Shown here piece after piece: positions 33,765 through 45,972 of a stretch of 64,000 nucleotides of DNA. This DNA is from Cornus controversa (taxonomy: Eukaryota; Streptophyta; Magnoliopsida; Cornales; Cornaceae). Numbering within the stretch: the first letter of the stretch is position 1; each line of letters starts with the position of its first letter. The notes under the pieces are model-generated. The model did not search any database and was not told the origin of the DNA. It worked only from the letters and a program-made list of their open reading frames with translations. The stretch covers positions 27,630,806 to 27,694,805 of the forward strand of contig CM048848.1 of the NCBI GenBank assembly GCA_026545225.1, written 5' to 3'. The translations under genes and the position numbers were made by a program.

Positions 33765-34973
33765 ATGGCACCAAAGAGAGCAAGTCACCAAGGTACTTCA
33801 AGCTCGTGCAATCCTCACCAAGCACGACATGATCCAACACCTGTGTCCTTAAGATCTCTCTGAGATGGAATTAATGAGAGATGGCATCCAAGAGCCTTAA
33901 AATTTGAAGCGACATTTGACATTGCCGAACTGTATGCCATGTTACCTGAGACACGATGGGGAATTTTTGACATCCGTCGTCGTCGTTCGGCTTCAATTTT
34001 TGTTCCATTATCTACTACTATATACCCAAGGCTCGTCAAAGTCTTTTATCAGAACTTAATGCCAAAACCTGATGAGCGGGGCGTGCTTATTTCTTCGGTG
34101 GATGGAAAATGAGTTCAGGTAGATATGTCTTCGATTGCTATTGCTATGGGCTGTCCTCATGAATGCTCGACTAATTTGACCAATATTTACACTCCTTTAC
34201 TTGATGATTTGTCAGTGGGTAATTTGGTTGCACGTCTGTGTGCTAACCAATTCTCCGGGCCAAAGCGTAATGCAACTTCAAAGTTTTCTACACCGAGTCA
34301 TTTATAGTTCCTTGATGCCATTTTGTACAAGAATGTGTGTCCCATTGGACATAAAATTGAGAGGCATCAAGAGTTCCTTCGAACTTTATATGCCATACAT
34401 TTTGGGCATTGACTATCATTCCCATAAATTGTCTGGGGCTAAATTGAAAAGTTCTATTCAAAAGTTGTGGCCAAGGCATCGGACAGTGCACGTGACTGGG
34501 AGTTTCCATTTCCTACTATCATTCATCAGTTACTCATTGCACAGGAATATGCAGTCAATGAGGACGAGTTTGTTTTTCCACAAGATATTCATTATAGCAC
34601 ATATGACTAGAATTTGAGCCGATCTCATATGCATCAAAGAGTCATTGCTGCGCCAGGTGAAGTATCTCGATTAGCTCAGGGAGAGGAAGCTGTAGACATA
34701 CCACTACTGGTGAAGGATCCAGAGGAGATGGAAGCAGAAGAGGAGAATGTCCATGCTCAAGCTGGCGGACATGATTATCATTATTTAAAGGGGCAGATTG
34801 CTGGGTTGATCGTCTAATTTGGCACCTTACAAATTGAGGTTTCCACACAGTTTGGAGTTATGCGGACAGAGATGGCGGATCACTTTCGTGAGACTCACCA
34901 GGATCAGCTAGAGATGAAGAGGATGCTACGTGCTTTAATGCGCCAGACGAACCTGGATCCAAATGCTCAGTGA
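33765..34973 (+). pseudogene. Element D third ORF remnant
   Basis: It starts ATGGCACCAAAGAGAGCAAG, the same MAPKRAS start as A's third ORF, and ends near 34973. The central motif MSSIAIAMGCPHECSTNLTN (34125-34185), the acidic stretch DPEEMEAEEENVHAQ (34716-34760) and the coiled-coil tail are kept. It is broken several times. Preservation of the same domain order in A, B and D supports a real element gene. Confidence 0.85.
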
Positions 34974-36605
34974 CCACCACATCCTTGATTGAAGGTAACT
35001 ATCTTTTGTATTTTATTTTATTTTTCATTTTTTTTAATTATTATTTTTATTTTTATTTGTTCTTTCTATATAAATTCAATTTCAAAAATAAAAAATAAAA
35101 AATTTTTTTTTTATGATTTTTTCTATTTTATATTTATTTTCACTCATATTATTTCACTTGGTCTTTGGGGTATAATGGTTTGTTTTGACAGGTTGTAACA
35201 TCCAAGTTTGGAGGTGTGCTTGCATTGCCTTTATACAACTTGGTTTGCTATATTTTCGTGCCACTACTTCTCTAGATTCCTGGTATTCTCGTTCTTACCC
35301 TTCTTTCTAGTTTGATTGGGTGTACATTGAGGACAATGTATAGTTTAAGTTTTGGGGTGATGCGATGCCTTATTTATGTGCTTTATTGCACTATGGGGGG
35401 AATTTTTGTGAAATTTTTCTCGTTTTAGGATTTTTGTTTATTTTCTTTTCTTAGTTTGTTTATTTATTTTCTTTTGTTTTATTTTAGATAGAATGTTTTG
35501 ACATTATTCAAGGGTTTAGTACCTTATGTAGGTGCGTAACTTGCAATTTTTGAGTATGTTTTAGATTTTTGGAAACTATGGTTTAAATTAAGTGGTTTTA
35601 ATCATGGTTTGCGTTGACATGTTTTGGAATAATCGATTTTAGTTTCCTCACATGCACAAACACACTAGCATAATCTTGTGGGGTATAAAACTTTGGTTTT
35701 GAGTTATTGAGTTACATATGCTTGATATTAATTAGTGTCTCTTGAGAATGAGTACCAATAATGTGCTTTACTTGACTTTAATGAAAAAAAAAGAAGAAAA
35801 AAGAAAGAAATATATCTGTTGAATAGCAAATCAAATTGATCCTTTTCATGAGTAACCAGACCTCTATGCCTTAGGAAGCACGGAGTGTTCGCGTCAAAAA
35901 TGAAAGGGTGAGAAAAGATGAGCATTGGTTGTCTTGATTTGTAGCTTGACTGATTCGGGTAATTAGGTTCTTCAGGGTGTCTTAATGCCTAGTGCCCTAA
36001 AGCCATCTAGTTTGGGAGTCACTGACTAAAAGCTTGCTACATGGATCTTTCAGAAAGCTTAATAGATCAAGACATTGCACAACCAATAAAGCAATGCAAA
36101 AAAAAATAAAAAAGTCATGTATTCATGTTTGGAAGTATGAGTTCAATAAGGAGAACTAGTGAGTTGAAAGGGTATGTACCTTAATATATTCAGAGCTTGG
36201 TTACGCTACATGAGAGGACTGTTAGTTCACTTTTCACGAGGGAGCTAGAGTTGGTCGCTTTGAGATATGTTAATGTGAATTATGTGTGGGGACCATTGCT
36301 TTGAATTATGGAATTTGAAAATTTGAAGTTATTCTTGAATGCAAGTTTGTAACTATATATTATAATCTTCTTCTTGAATTAATGTTGAAATAGAATTTTG
36401 AATGTTTATGGGTAACATTTCTAGAAACCCTCACGAGACTATAACTCGTCCACTAGGGGGAACCTAGGGGTTTAAAGACTTGTTGCAAATGCTAAATGCA
36501 ATCGTTTCTCCAACAAAAGTGGAGTAGGGTAGTTTAGTTAGTGTTTATTAGTTTCCTTTGTTTTAGTTTTATTTTATTCTATTGCTAAGAAACTAGCAAT
36601 ATGTA
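34974..36605 (+). other. Element D 3' noncoding region
   Basis: No ORF is supported. It is a reverse-complement match of the noncoding regions 8587-10288 (A) and 5118-6742 (B), with the same runs of T and A. Confidence 0.75.
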
Positions 36606-36764
36606 AGTTTGGGGGTGTGATCGGCGTTGAATGTTATGCATTCTAGCCTCTTAATTTGCATATTTTATTCTCTTAGTGATATATTATTTTGTGATTTTAT
36701 TTCATTTTAGTGTTTTATGAATTTTCAGGGCCTTAATGATTATTTCAGTTAAAACCATGATTTC
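36606..36764 (+). repeat. Element D polypurine tract and start of its 3' LTR
   Basis: AGTTTGGGGGTG (36606-36617) precedes TGATCGGCGTTGAATG at 36618, the LTR start of this family. The LTR is recognisable to about 36764, where Tat-lineage integrase sequence begins. Confidence 0.85.
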
Positions 36765-37444
36765 AGGGTACCTTGGTCATTGTCACAGACAACAGAAAGC
36801 AGTTTGAAAGTATACTTTTCCAGTACTTTTATACTGAGCATGACATAAGCAATTATTACTCCTCACCAGGCCACCCACAGGCTAATGGGTAGGCCGAGGT
36901 TGCTAACAGAACTATACTCAAGGTGATCAAAACGTGCTTGGAAGATTCCAAGGGCGTATGGCCAGAGTTACTACCAAGCATCCTATGGGCTTACAGGGCC
37001 ACTGCCAAAGTCCCCACTGGAGAGACTCCCTATTTTTTGGCCTTCAGAAGCGAAGCAGTCCTTCGAGTTAAAATAGGATGGGTAGCAAGTCATCGAACCA
37101 AGTACTATGACCCCAGTCACAATGAAAACGAGTTGAGGGCTAGTGCTGACTTCATCGAAGAAAGGAGAGAACAGGCCCGGGTACGAGTAGTGGCGTATCA
37201 GCAGGCCATGTCCTAGTACTACAACACTCGGGTCAAGCAGAGTAGTTTTCAACCTGGAGACCTAGTCCTCCGTGAGGTCACTTTGGCTACCAAACCCCCT
37301 GGCACCAGAAAATTGGCTCATAATTGGGAGAGCCCTTATTGAGTGGTCCGAACTCAACGATAGGGAACATATTGGCTAGAAACGTTGGAAGGAAGACACT
37401 TGGCCCATCATTGGAATGCTAAGCATCTGAGGAAGTACTATTAG
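36765..37444 (+). pseudogene. Tat-type integrase C-terminal remnant
   Basis: The plus strand reads TDNRKQFES (the second catalytic region of the DDE core, matching TDNGxQF), YYSSPGHPQANG, then ILKVIKTCLEDSKGVWPELL and ILWAYRATAKVPTGETPYFL (36923-37035). It ends with FQPGDLVLREVTLATKPPG and a typical Tat C-terminus, NAKHLRKYY, near 37415-37444. This is a different lineage from A, B, C, D and E. The fossil has a few breaks. Confidence 0.85.
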
Positions 37445-37614
37445 TAAGACTTTTCTTTAGTTTGCATTTATTTTTGGTGGTTTCAGTTAAAGCTTGGTTT
37501 GTTATAAAGTCTTAGAGCGAGAGCTCCGAGTCTTTTTTTAAATAAATTCTATTTTCATTAGAATATTAATAAAAGTTCTATTGTCATAGTTAAAAACTAA
37601 AAATGAATAAACAA

Positions 37615-38190
37615 CCCTATGGAGGCACACCTTTGCAAAGGGCCTTTAATGAAAAAGGCGGGATGAATTAATTCCGAGAACATTGCTGAACAACTCCATA
37701 GGGGCACACCTCTGCAGAGAGCATTTAATGAAAAAGGCAGGATGGATTAATTTTGATAACATTGTTAAACAACCCCACAGGGGCGCACCTCTAGAGAGGT
37801 CATTTAATGAAAAAGGTAGGATGAATTAATTATAAGAACATTATTAAACAACCTCACGGGGGCACACCTCTGCAGAGGGCCTTTAATGAAAAAGACAGGA
37901 TGAATTAATTTTGAGAACATTGTTAAACAACTCCACAGGAGCACACCTCTGCATAGGGCCTTTAATGAAAAAGGCAGGATGAATTAATTTTGAGAACATT
38001 GTTAAACAACCCTACGGGGGCACACCTCTGCAGAGGGCTTTTAATGAAAAAGGCGAAATGAATTAATCCCAAGATTATTGTCAAAGAACCCTATAGAGGG
38101 ACGCCTCTAAAGGGAATCTTTAATGAAAGAGACAGATAAGTTAAGTTCGAGAATATGGTCAATTGACCCTATGGGGCACAACCCGCCTAA
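37615..38190. repeat. 79-base tandem repeat in the 3' region of J
   Basis: Seven full units begin at 37615, 37694, 37773, 37853, 37931, 38010 and 38089, with a partial unit from 38167. Each unit starts like CCCTACGGGGGCACACCTCT, followed by a GCAGAGGGCCTTTAATGAAA-like part and GATGAATTAATT. Spacing is 78-80 bases. Units are about 80-90 percent alike by eye. The outer units are the most diverged. Confidence 0.92.
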
Positions 38191-38344
38191 GGAAATTTTA
38201 TCCAATAACAATGAAACACCTCAATGAGAAAGCAAATAACTTTTCATTAATCAAGAAAAGTATTACAAAATCGTAGGCAAAGAAACGCTACAGAAGAGAA
38301 GTATTACAACAAAAAGGAAAAACATCAAGGGCTAGACGCCTCAT

Positions 38345-39009
38345 CTACGTCCAGCTACAAATAGGAGAAGTCAACCTTTGGCCACTCGCCCTGTGCCATA
38401 GTGTGAAAGTATTCAAAGCCCTTGACATAAGACTTCTCACATATTTTGTCAAACTTAGGAGAATCCTTGAATTGCTCGACTGCCACTGCTTTAATCCTCG
38501 ACAGATCAGCGTTCCATCTGGCCATCTCCTCCCGTTCATGATGAAGCTGGGAGTAGAGGACTTCTACCTCTTTTACATGAGAAAAGTGCAGAGACTCTAT
38601 CTTCGAGCTTAGCATGGAGTGCTCGGTAATGAAGGAGGCGCGCTCGATGTTGAAAGAGGATTTCTACTTCTTAAGTTTAGCCTTTGTCCAGAGGAGGCAA
38701 TTAGAGATAAAAGTGGCAAACTTCATGCCCTGTTAGCAATATTAAAATATGCATAAGAATGTGGAATAAAATGTGACACCAGTAAAATGAGGAGAAAAGA
38801 TAAAAGCAAACCTTGGCCATGTTGGCTAGGAAGCCAGTAGATGTAGGGGCCCAAGCGCGTCTATCTGATTTAGGTCATCCTGTATAACGAACTGTCGAGA
38901 TCTGGCAACGGCAAATGTTGGGTCAAAAAGCCTTGACCCAGTACTTCTAGCAGCAGATGAGAAGGACACTTGGGGGCTGTCACTCCCAAATGACTGAGTT
39001 ACGACACCC
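38345..39009 (-). pseudogene. Antisense ORF of fragment J, distal part
   Basis: The minus strand of the Tat fragment codes for 38355-38615 (HFSHVKEVEVLYSQLHHERE, WNADLSRIKAVAVEQFKDSP, EKSYVKGFEYFHTMAQGEWP), a charged helical pattern ending in PKVDFSYL. Upstream pieces (38826-39004) continue in minus-strand sense, with an intron-like gap between. The pattern resembles the coiled-coil tails of antisense proteins in plant Tat elements; I cannot name the family. The ORF resumes beyond the solo LTR at 40487-40688 (for example APKRPRRPAFIRHKDLSSPP). Confidence 0.6.
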
Positions 39010-40491
39010 TGATCGGCGTTGAATGTTACGCATTCTAGCCTCTTAATTTGCATATTTTATTCTCTTAGTGATTTTACTTCATTTTAGTGTTTTCTGTATT
39101 TTCATGGCCTTAATGATTATTTCAGTTAAAACCATAATTTTGGGCTTTTAAAGATGACATCCAAGAAGGTTAGATGAAGCCTACATCAAAGGGATCCATT
39201 CAACTCTTTATTTCAAGTCAAATCAGCCCATGGAAGAGGTCCAAGAGAATTACAGCTGCTTAAGAAGGTTATGGGCCTAAAACTCAATTCTGCGCTTAAT
39301 ATAGTTTTAATCCCATTTTGGAAAACGGACCAGAAGTGTTATTTCAGATCCTCAATTTGACTTAATTTTAATATAATTTAAACAAAATTTGATTCTGCAC
39401 ACTTTTATATTTCACAAAAATTCTGTGAATCGGACTTATAGTGGGTCAAAAGTTGGGCCGAACGTCAGTAGGAAAAACCCACTTCATTAATGCTGCGGGA
39501 AAACCTAATTAATTCCTAATTAGATTAGGACTTTGGTGTATTCTCTTGGGGTATAAAGTGGTGAATTGAAGGCTATTTTGAGAGAGCTTAGAGGGCATTT
39601 GGACAGAATTGAAGACATACTTTGCAGAACTATCGAGTAGAGAACCATTGGAGAATGAAGTCTTACGCATAATTCATGAAGATGATGCCTTTTTCCTCAA
39701 CCGTTGAAGCTTCTTCTTCTACCATGAGCGGCTAGTTCATCCACTAGGGTTTTGATGTAGCCCTAACTAAGCATCAATGGTTTGATTGTTTTGATTATTG
39801 GGGACCTTTATATACATGCATAGATTGTGTAATTTAGAGGATTCTTGTTATAGAATTGAGCAATAAAAGTCGTATAAATTCAGTTTCAATGATTTCTTAA
39901 CTTGTCTTAGATATTTGGTTGTTGTTATTGAACTCAATCTCTCTTATTTTCTGTGATCATGAGAGCGATTATTACACAATGGTAATCACTGAATATATCA
40001 TTATACGCTTTGATAGAGTATGCCTAGAGAAGATGGACCATACTGCACCCTAGAGTCGAGTAGTTAGGCAAATGGTCATGCCAATCGAAGATAGTCCATG
40101 ACTTAGCCTTAATGATATGTTATCGTCTTAACGGATGAAGGTGAGCTTGTAGCCACCGACACCACTTATGCATGATGTAATTCCCCACAGTTGATTCAAT
40201 TGACCATTGATTGTGGAGTTAGTGGTGAAGTCAATTACCCTAGATTTATCTCATACTATCTTTACTCTCTATTTCCTTTGTTTTATTTTATTTTACTTTT
40301 TAATTAGTTTAAATATAAAAATCAAATTTCTTCTCTTTTTAAATTTAATTAGAATTAATTCCGTACTTCAACTCATTCAGACGATAATCCCTGAGGTTCA
40401 ACACCCCTTTTGATAGTCGTATTCTGCAAGGAATTCGTTCTATTGCGAAGTTTAATTTTAATTGAGACGCACTCACACACGAATCACACCC
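39005..40491 (+). mobile_element. Solo LTR 1 (Athila family) with CACCC duplication
   Basis: A single LTR of 1477 bases (39010-40486), TGATCGGCGTT...CACACACGAATCA, is flanked by CACCC at 39005-39009 and 40487-40491. No internal region adjoins it, so it arose by LTR-LTR recombination. Its subtype (GAGACGCACTCACACACGAATCA end) is closest to the element B LTR. It lies in the antisense ORF of fragment J. Confidence 0.93.
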
Positions 40492-40688
40492 TAAAAGAGC
40501 TTGGGTCTGGAACTCTGCCGCCTCCAAAAACTTAAGTAACCGGCACCCCAAAGGAGTTCAAATCTGGAAGGCTCCTAGGGGCAAGGGTGACTGCAGAAAA
40601 AGAATTTCCAACAGACGGGGGAGATGACAAGTCTTTGTGTCTAATGAAAGCAGGCCTTCGTGGCCTCTTTGGTGCAGAAGGTACATGA
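40487..40688 (-). pseudogene. Antisense ORF of fragment J, proximal part
   Basis: The minus strand reads from about 40685, with APKRPRRPAFIRHKDLSSPP and VTLAPRSLPDLNSFGVPV, towards the solo LTR. It ends on the right where the LTR of element E begins, so the ORF start is not seen. It is separated from 38345-39009 by solo LTR 1. Confidence 0.5.
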
Positions 40689-41492
40689 AGCGAAAATCAT
40701 AAGCATTTGAATAATACACATGGGAATCAATTAATGTACAAAATAACTTCACTTCATTAATGGATGTTTCCTCTTCAACCCTAGTTGAGGAGTTTAGTTA
40801 TGCATGGTAGAAGAAAATAACAAATAAATAAAAGACATAATAAAATAAAATAAATAAAATCTGGATTGTCTCTGTCTTTTCTGACTTGGCCTCCACTTTT
40901 TTTCCTCTCCCAAAATAGCCTCCAATTCAACACTTTATACCCAAGAGAATACATAAAATCCTAATCCAATTACGAGATAATTAGGGTTTTCCCGCAACCC
41001 TAAACAGGTGAATTTTTCTATTGATGTTCGGCCCAAGTTTTGACATAGTAGAAGTCCGATTCACGAACTTTACATGAAATACAAAAGTGTCCAGATTCGA
41101 ATTTCGTTCAACATTCACAAAAATTAAGTCGAATTGACGCTCAAAAATAATACTGCAGACCGTTTTCCAAAATGAGATTAAAACTAGATTACGCACAGAA
41201 TTGGGCTTCAGGCCCGTAATCTCCTTAAGAAGTTATAATTTCTTGGACTTCTTTCTTGGGCTGATTTGAGTTAAAATATGGAGTTGAATGGATTCATTTG
41301 ATGTAAACTTCATATAACCCTCTTGAATGTCTTCTTTAAAAGTCCAAAAATCATGGTTTTAATTGAAATAATCATTAAGGCCCTGAAAAGACAGAAAACA
41401 CAAAAATAGAGTAAAATCACAAATAAACTATCAGTAAGAGAATAAAATATGCAATTTAAGAGGATATAATGCGTAACATTCAACGCCGATCA
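40689..41492 (-). repeat. Left LTR piece of element E
   Basis: These 804 bases match 47797-48602 (CGAAAATCATAAGCATTTG-like start, CAACGCCGATCA end). A polypurine-tract complement (CACTCCCAAAC) follows at 41493. Confidence 0.8.
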
Positions 41493-43487
41493 CACTCCCA
41501 AACTTACATATTGCTAATCCCTTACTAATAGAACAAAATAAAACTAGAACAAAGAAAACTAACTAAACACAAACTAAACTACCCAACCCCTCTTTCGTGG
41601 GAGCAAGTGGCAACGATTGCATTTAGCATATGCAATAAGCCTTTGAACCCCTAAGTTCCCCCTAGTGGACGAGTTATAGTATCGTGAGAGTTTCCAGAAA
41701 TGTTATCCACAAACATTCAAACTATCTGTTTAAACATTAATCAAGACAAAGACTACAGTATATAGTTACAAACTTGCATTCAAGAATAACTTCAAATTTT
41801 CAAATTCCATAATTCAAAGTAATGGTCCCCATGAATATAATTCAGATCAACACATCTCAAAGCAACTAACTCTAGCTTTCATTTGAAATGTGAACTAACA
41901 GTCATCTCATATAGCATAACCCAACTCTGAATATATTAAGTCACATACCACTTCAACTCACTAGCTCCCCTTATTGAACTCATACTTCCAAACATAAATA
42001 CATGACTTTTTACTTCTTCTTTTTTTTATTACTTTATTGGTTGTGCAATGTCTTGGTCTATTAAGCTTTCTGAAAGATCCATGTAGCACGCTTTCAGTCA
42101 GTGACTCCCAAACCAGATGGCTTTAGGGCACTAGGTGTTAAGACACCCTGAAGAACCTAATTACTCGAATCAATCAGGCTACAAATCAAGACCACCAATG
42201 CTCATCTTTTCTCACCCCTTCATTTTTGACGCGAACACTCTATGTTTCCTGAGGCATAGAGGCCCGGTTACTCATGAAAATGATCAAATTGATTTTCTAT
42301 TTATAACATATTCTTTTTTCCTTTTTTTTTTCAATTGAAGTTAAGTAAAACACACCATCGGTACTCATTCTCAAGGGATACCAATTACTATCAAGCATAT
42401 GTAACACAATAACTCAGAGCCAAATTTTATACCCCACAAGATTATGCTAGTGTGTCTGTGCATGTGAGGAAACTAAAACCAATTACCCCAAGGCATGTCA
42501 ATGCAAACCATGGTTAAAATCACTAATTTAAACCACAGTTTCTCAAAATTTAAAACATACCCAAGAATTGCAAGTCAAGTACCTACATAAAGTATTAATC
42601 CCTTGAATAATTTAAGAACATCCTAACTAAAAACAAAACAAAATAAAATAAAAATAAAAAACTAAGAAAATCAAATAACCAAAAAGTCTTAAAACAAGAA
42701 GAATTTCATAAAAAGCACATAAAAAAGCATCGCCTTACCTCCAAACTTAATATGTACATTGTCCTCAATGTACACCCAATCGAAGCATAGAGAAGGGTTA
42801 TAACGATATTACCATGCACGGGGAGTAGTGGCAAAAAAATAACAAACCAGTAGAATGAAGGCAATGCAAGCACTCCCCTAAACTTGGATGCGATAATCTG
42901 TCAAAAGCAAACCACTATACTCCAACGACCAAGTAAAATAACATGGGTGAAAATAAATATAAAATAGAAAGTAAAAACAAATTAATTTTTTTTTGAAAAA
43001 AAATAACTTCACGCCAAAACCACAGGTACTACTTTTCTCCCCATTCTCTGAACTGGTGGGTCCTAAATTTTTCAAGATGTATATGTGATAAGATATTGAT
43101 TATTCAGACACGTTAACATATAGAGTATAAATGGGTTGCCTTTCTTTATTAAAGTCATATTGTGTTGAAGCAATCTCGACAGTATTGGGTATCGAAACCA
43201 AACGTTAATAAACGAAAATCATCAACTTTATCAATCATATCACAAATTGTAGAATTGGTACTGCATACATAGTCAGAGAATGAGTGGCTATACCGAACCA
43301 TTATGAATTTTTTTTCCTTTTTTTTTTAAAGAAAAATTTAAAATTAAATACACAAACTAAAAGAAAAAAAGGATTGACATAAACTAAAAATAAAAAGACA
43401 CAAGTCCTAGAAATCTTAAAACTAATAATGTACAATGATAAAAGGAACTATAACTCAACCGATACCTAGGCTTTCCATCTTGGCTTT
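41493..43487 (-). other. Element E 3' noncoding region
   Basis: Positions 41493-42960 are related to the 3' noncoding regions of A and B. Positions 42960-43487 (T- and A-run borders around a less repetitive 350-base core) match nothing else that I recognise in the window. No ORF is supported. Confidence 0.6.
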
Positions 43488-45972
43488 TCACTTTTTGGTG
43501 TCTATAAAATGGACTGAATTCAATGAAACATTCACATCCAATAAAACATTCACATCTTTACAAGCACTATCAATATTAAAATCATAGCCAAAATTAGTTA
43601 GGCTTGCCTCTAAAGGGTCCTTATAACTAGCATGAATAAAAGTATCCTGATCTAGAGTCTTTATTAAATTTAACTCATAAATATCCTCAGAGTTTAGTGG
43701 TTGTCCACTTACATTAAAAATATTAAGCTCAACCGACATATTTCCAAAAGAAAGTTTCAAAACACCATTCATATAGAATTAGAGCATTTGAAGTGGCTAG
43801 GAATGGATGACCTAAGATGACAGAAATCTGGTTATTAGGATTAGTTACAAGCTAAGTGTCTAAGATAATAAAGTCTACAGGGAAGAAGAATTTATTAACC
43901 TGAATGAGCACATCCTCCATAACACCATGAGGTACCTTAACTGAGCGATATGCTAATTGGAGTACCACCTTCGTGGGTTTCAACTCACCAAGACCTAATT
44001 GCTCGTAAACAGAGTAAGGTAACAAGTTGACACTCGCACCCAAGTCAAGCAAAGCTTGCTCAATTTTTTGATCACCTATGGTACATGAAATCATAGGACA
44101 TCCTGGATCCTTAAATTTAGGTGGAGTGTGATGTTGGAAGATTGAGTAACTTGCTCAATAAAGAAGGCTTTCTTGTACACATTCAAACCACGTTTGACCG
44201 TACACAAGTCCTTTAAGAATTTTGCATAAGAGGGGACCTGTTGAATTGCATCAAGAAATGGAATATTAATTTTGACTTGTTTAAACACTCCATAATCTCA
44301 TTATAGTGATTCCCCTTCTTAGGCTTTTGAAGTATTTGAGGATATAGTGCAGTAGGAACAAAGTTCCTAACTGGTGGACTTATTAAAGATGGTGGGTTAA
44401 GACTAGGGACTTGAATTTCTGACTCAACTTCAGATGTAGTTTTGTCCTCCCTTTCTAAATCGCTAACATGGTCCTTTTCACTTTTCTCATTATGTATAGG
44501 CATTTGGACTCCATTATCCACTTGTCTACCTGACCTTAGGGTTATAATAGACTGAACTTGCTTATGTGAACCAGAAGTGGACTTGTCACTAATATGAAAT
44601 TGGCCCTTTGGGTTAGGCATAGGCTAACTAGGAAACTTTTCCTTCTCCCTCTCTCCTACAACAGTGGCTAATTGGCTTATTTGAGTTTCTAACTAAGAAG
44701 TCGATTGACTGGTCAGTTGCATGAACTGTTGGAGAGTATCCTCTAAAGTTGGTCTCTGTTGAGGTGGGGGAACATACGGAGGGGCATTTTGGGACATGAA
44801 AGGATATAAAAATTATGGTTGCCCTTGGGGTTGCATAGGTTGCACCCCTTGGTTATTCTGAGGTTGGTCTTGCCTTTAAGAAAAATTAGGGTGGTTCCTC
44901 TAATTAGGATTGTATGTGTTAGAATAGGGGCTTCCAAATGGTTTCTTATAGGAATTGAGTGCATTGGCTTGTTCGACTATAGATGCAATGGATGGACAAG
45001 TTTGAGCCATATTAGAAGAACTCTCACACTATTTACACACCTCACTAATTGCATGAATAGAAGAACTACTTCCTTTACTCATCTCTATAGCCTCCACTTT
45101 CCTAGTTAGACTAGCTATCCTAGCACTCAAATCGGTCTCCTCTCGAACCTCGTAGATTCCTTCCTTTTTGGGTTCTGAGAGCATTGATAGAGAAATCCAT
45201 TCAACCCTCCCTAAGTACTTCCATTGTTGAGAGTTATCTGACAATGCATCAAGAAATTTTCATGCTTTATCCTCATTCTTAGACATGAACTCTACCCCAC
45301 CTCGTGACTCAATTAGCTGACAATTATAGGGTGACAACCTCTTGTAAAAGAATTGAACTAATTGCCACTTGGCAAAACCATGGTGAGGACACTTAAGGAA
45401 GAGATCATTAAAATTTTCCCAACATATATAAAACTTCTCACCCTCTTTTTGAATAAATTGCATGATATTTCGACGAATGGAGTTAGTTTTGTCCATGGGA
45501 AAGAACTTGGTAATGAATTTGGTGCATAACCCATTCCATGAATTAACAGATACGGGTTCCAGTGAGTATAACTAAGATTTTGCTTTCTCTTTCAAAGAGA
45601 ATGGAAATAACCACAATTTAATTAACTCCTCAGAAATATTTTGAAATTGTAGTGTGGAATAAATCTCTAGAAATTCTGTGACATGGAGGTATAGGTCATC
45701 AGAGTTAAGACCTCTAAAGTAGGTAGGAAATTAATTACCGCCGCCTGTATCTCAAAATTTTCCTGTTGGTAAGCAGGTAACACAATACAAGATGGGTTTG
45801 TAATCTGCACGGGAGTGTAGTAGTCCTTAAGGGATTTAGTTTCAATAGGATCTGTCATCTTGGGCAGAGAAGGATCTCTAACAGTAGAATTTGTCACACC
45901 CTTTCAAAAGGTTCTCTCAATCTCAAGATCAAATGGAAGTAACTCTAGATTCAGAGATCGACAACCTAACAT
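43488..45972 (-). pseudogene. Element E gag and partial protease
   Basis: The minus strand carries gag starting near the ATG at 45972 (MLGCRSLNLELLPFDLEIER), with KDYYTPVQITNPSCIVLPAY, FAKWQLVQFFYKRLSPYNCQ (near 45330-45400), a proline-rich linker, then QVKINIPFLDAIQQVPSYAK (about 44225-44285) and protease DLGASVNLLPYSVYEQLGLG (43985-44045). It ends after LKLSFGNMSVELNIFNVSG (43700-43760). The protein pattern is Athila-type but clearly apart from A and C. The fossil is broken several times. Confidence 0.82.

Larger units (their letters stand above)
637..36764 (+). mobile_element. Element D: old Athila-like Ty3/gypsy element, split by element B
   Basis: D is a plus-strand element whose parts read in order gag (643-2300), protease and start of reverse transcriptase (2307-3651), then, after the 28 kb insertion of element B, the rest of reverse transcriptase and RNase H (31737-32899), a spacer, a third ORF (33765-34973), a 3' noncoding region, a polypurine tract and the start of its 3' LTR (36618-36764). 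The 5' LTR is not seen and the 3' LTR stops where the Tat fragment J begins. The interruption by B is marked by the 5-base duplication GCAGG at 3647-3651 and ACAGG at 31732-31736. D is broken many times (ten or more) and must be older than B. No integrase domain was recognised. Confidence 0.85.
36765..40688 (+). mobile_element. Fragment J: Tat-lineage Ty3/gypsy 3' part
   Basis: J carries the C-terminal part of an integrase on the plus strand (36765-37444), a seven-copy 79-base tandem repeat (37615-38190) and an antisense ORF region (38345-40688). A solo Athila-type LTR (39010-40486) interrupts the antisense ORF. A 3' region with tandem repeats and an antisense ORF is known for Tat-lineage elements such as Grande and Retand. 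Neither LTR of J was found. It is broken, with a few breaks in the integrase part. Confidence 0.75.

Noticed and set aside
37615-38190. CRISPR-like direct repeats
   Set aside because: Head-to-tail 79-base units without unique spacers in a plant retroelement; it is an ordinary tandem repeat.
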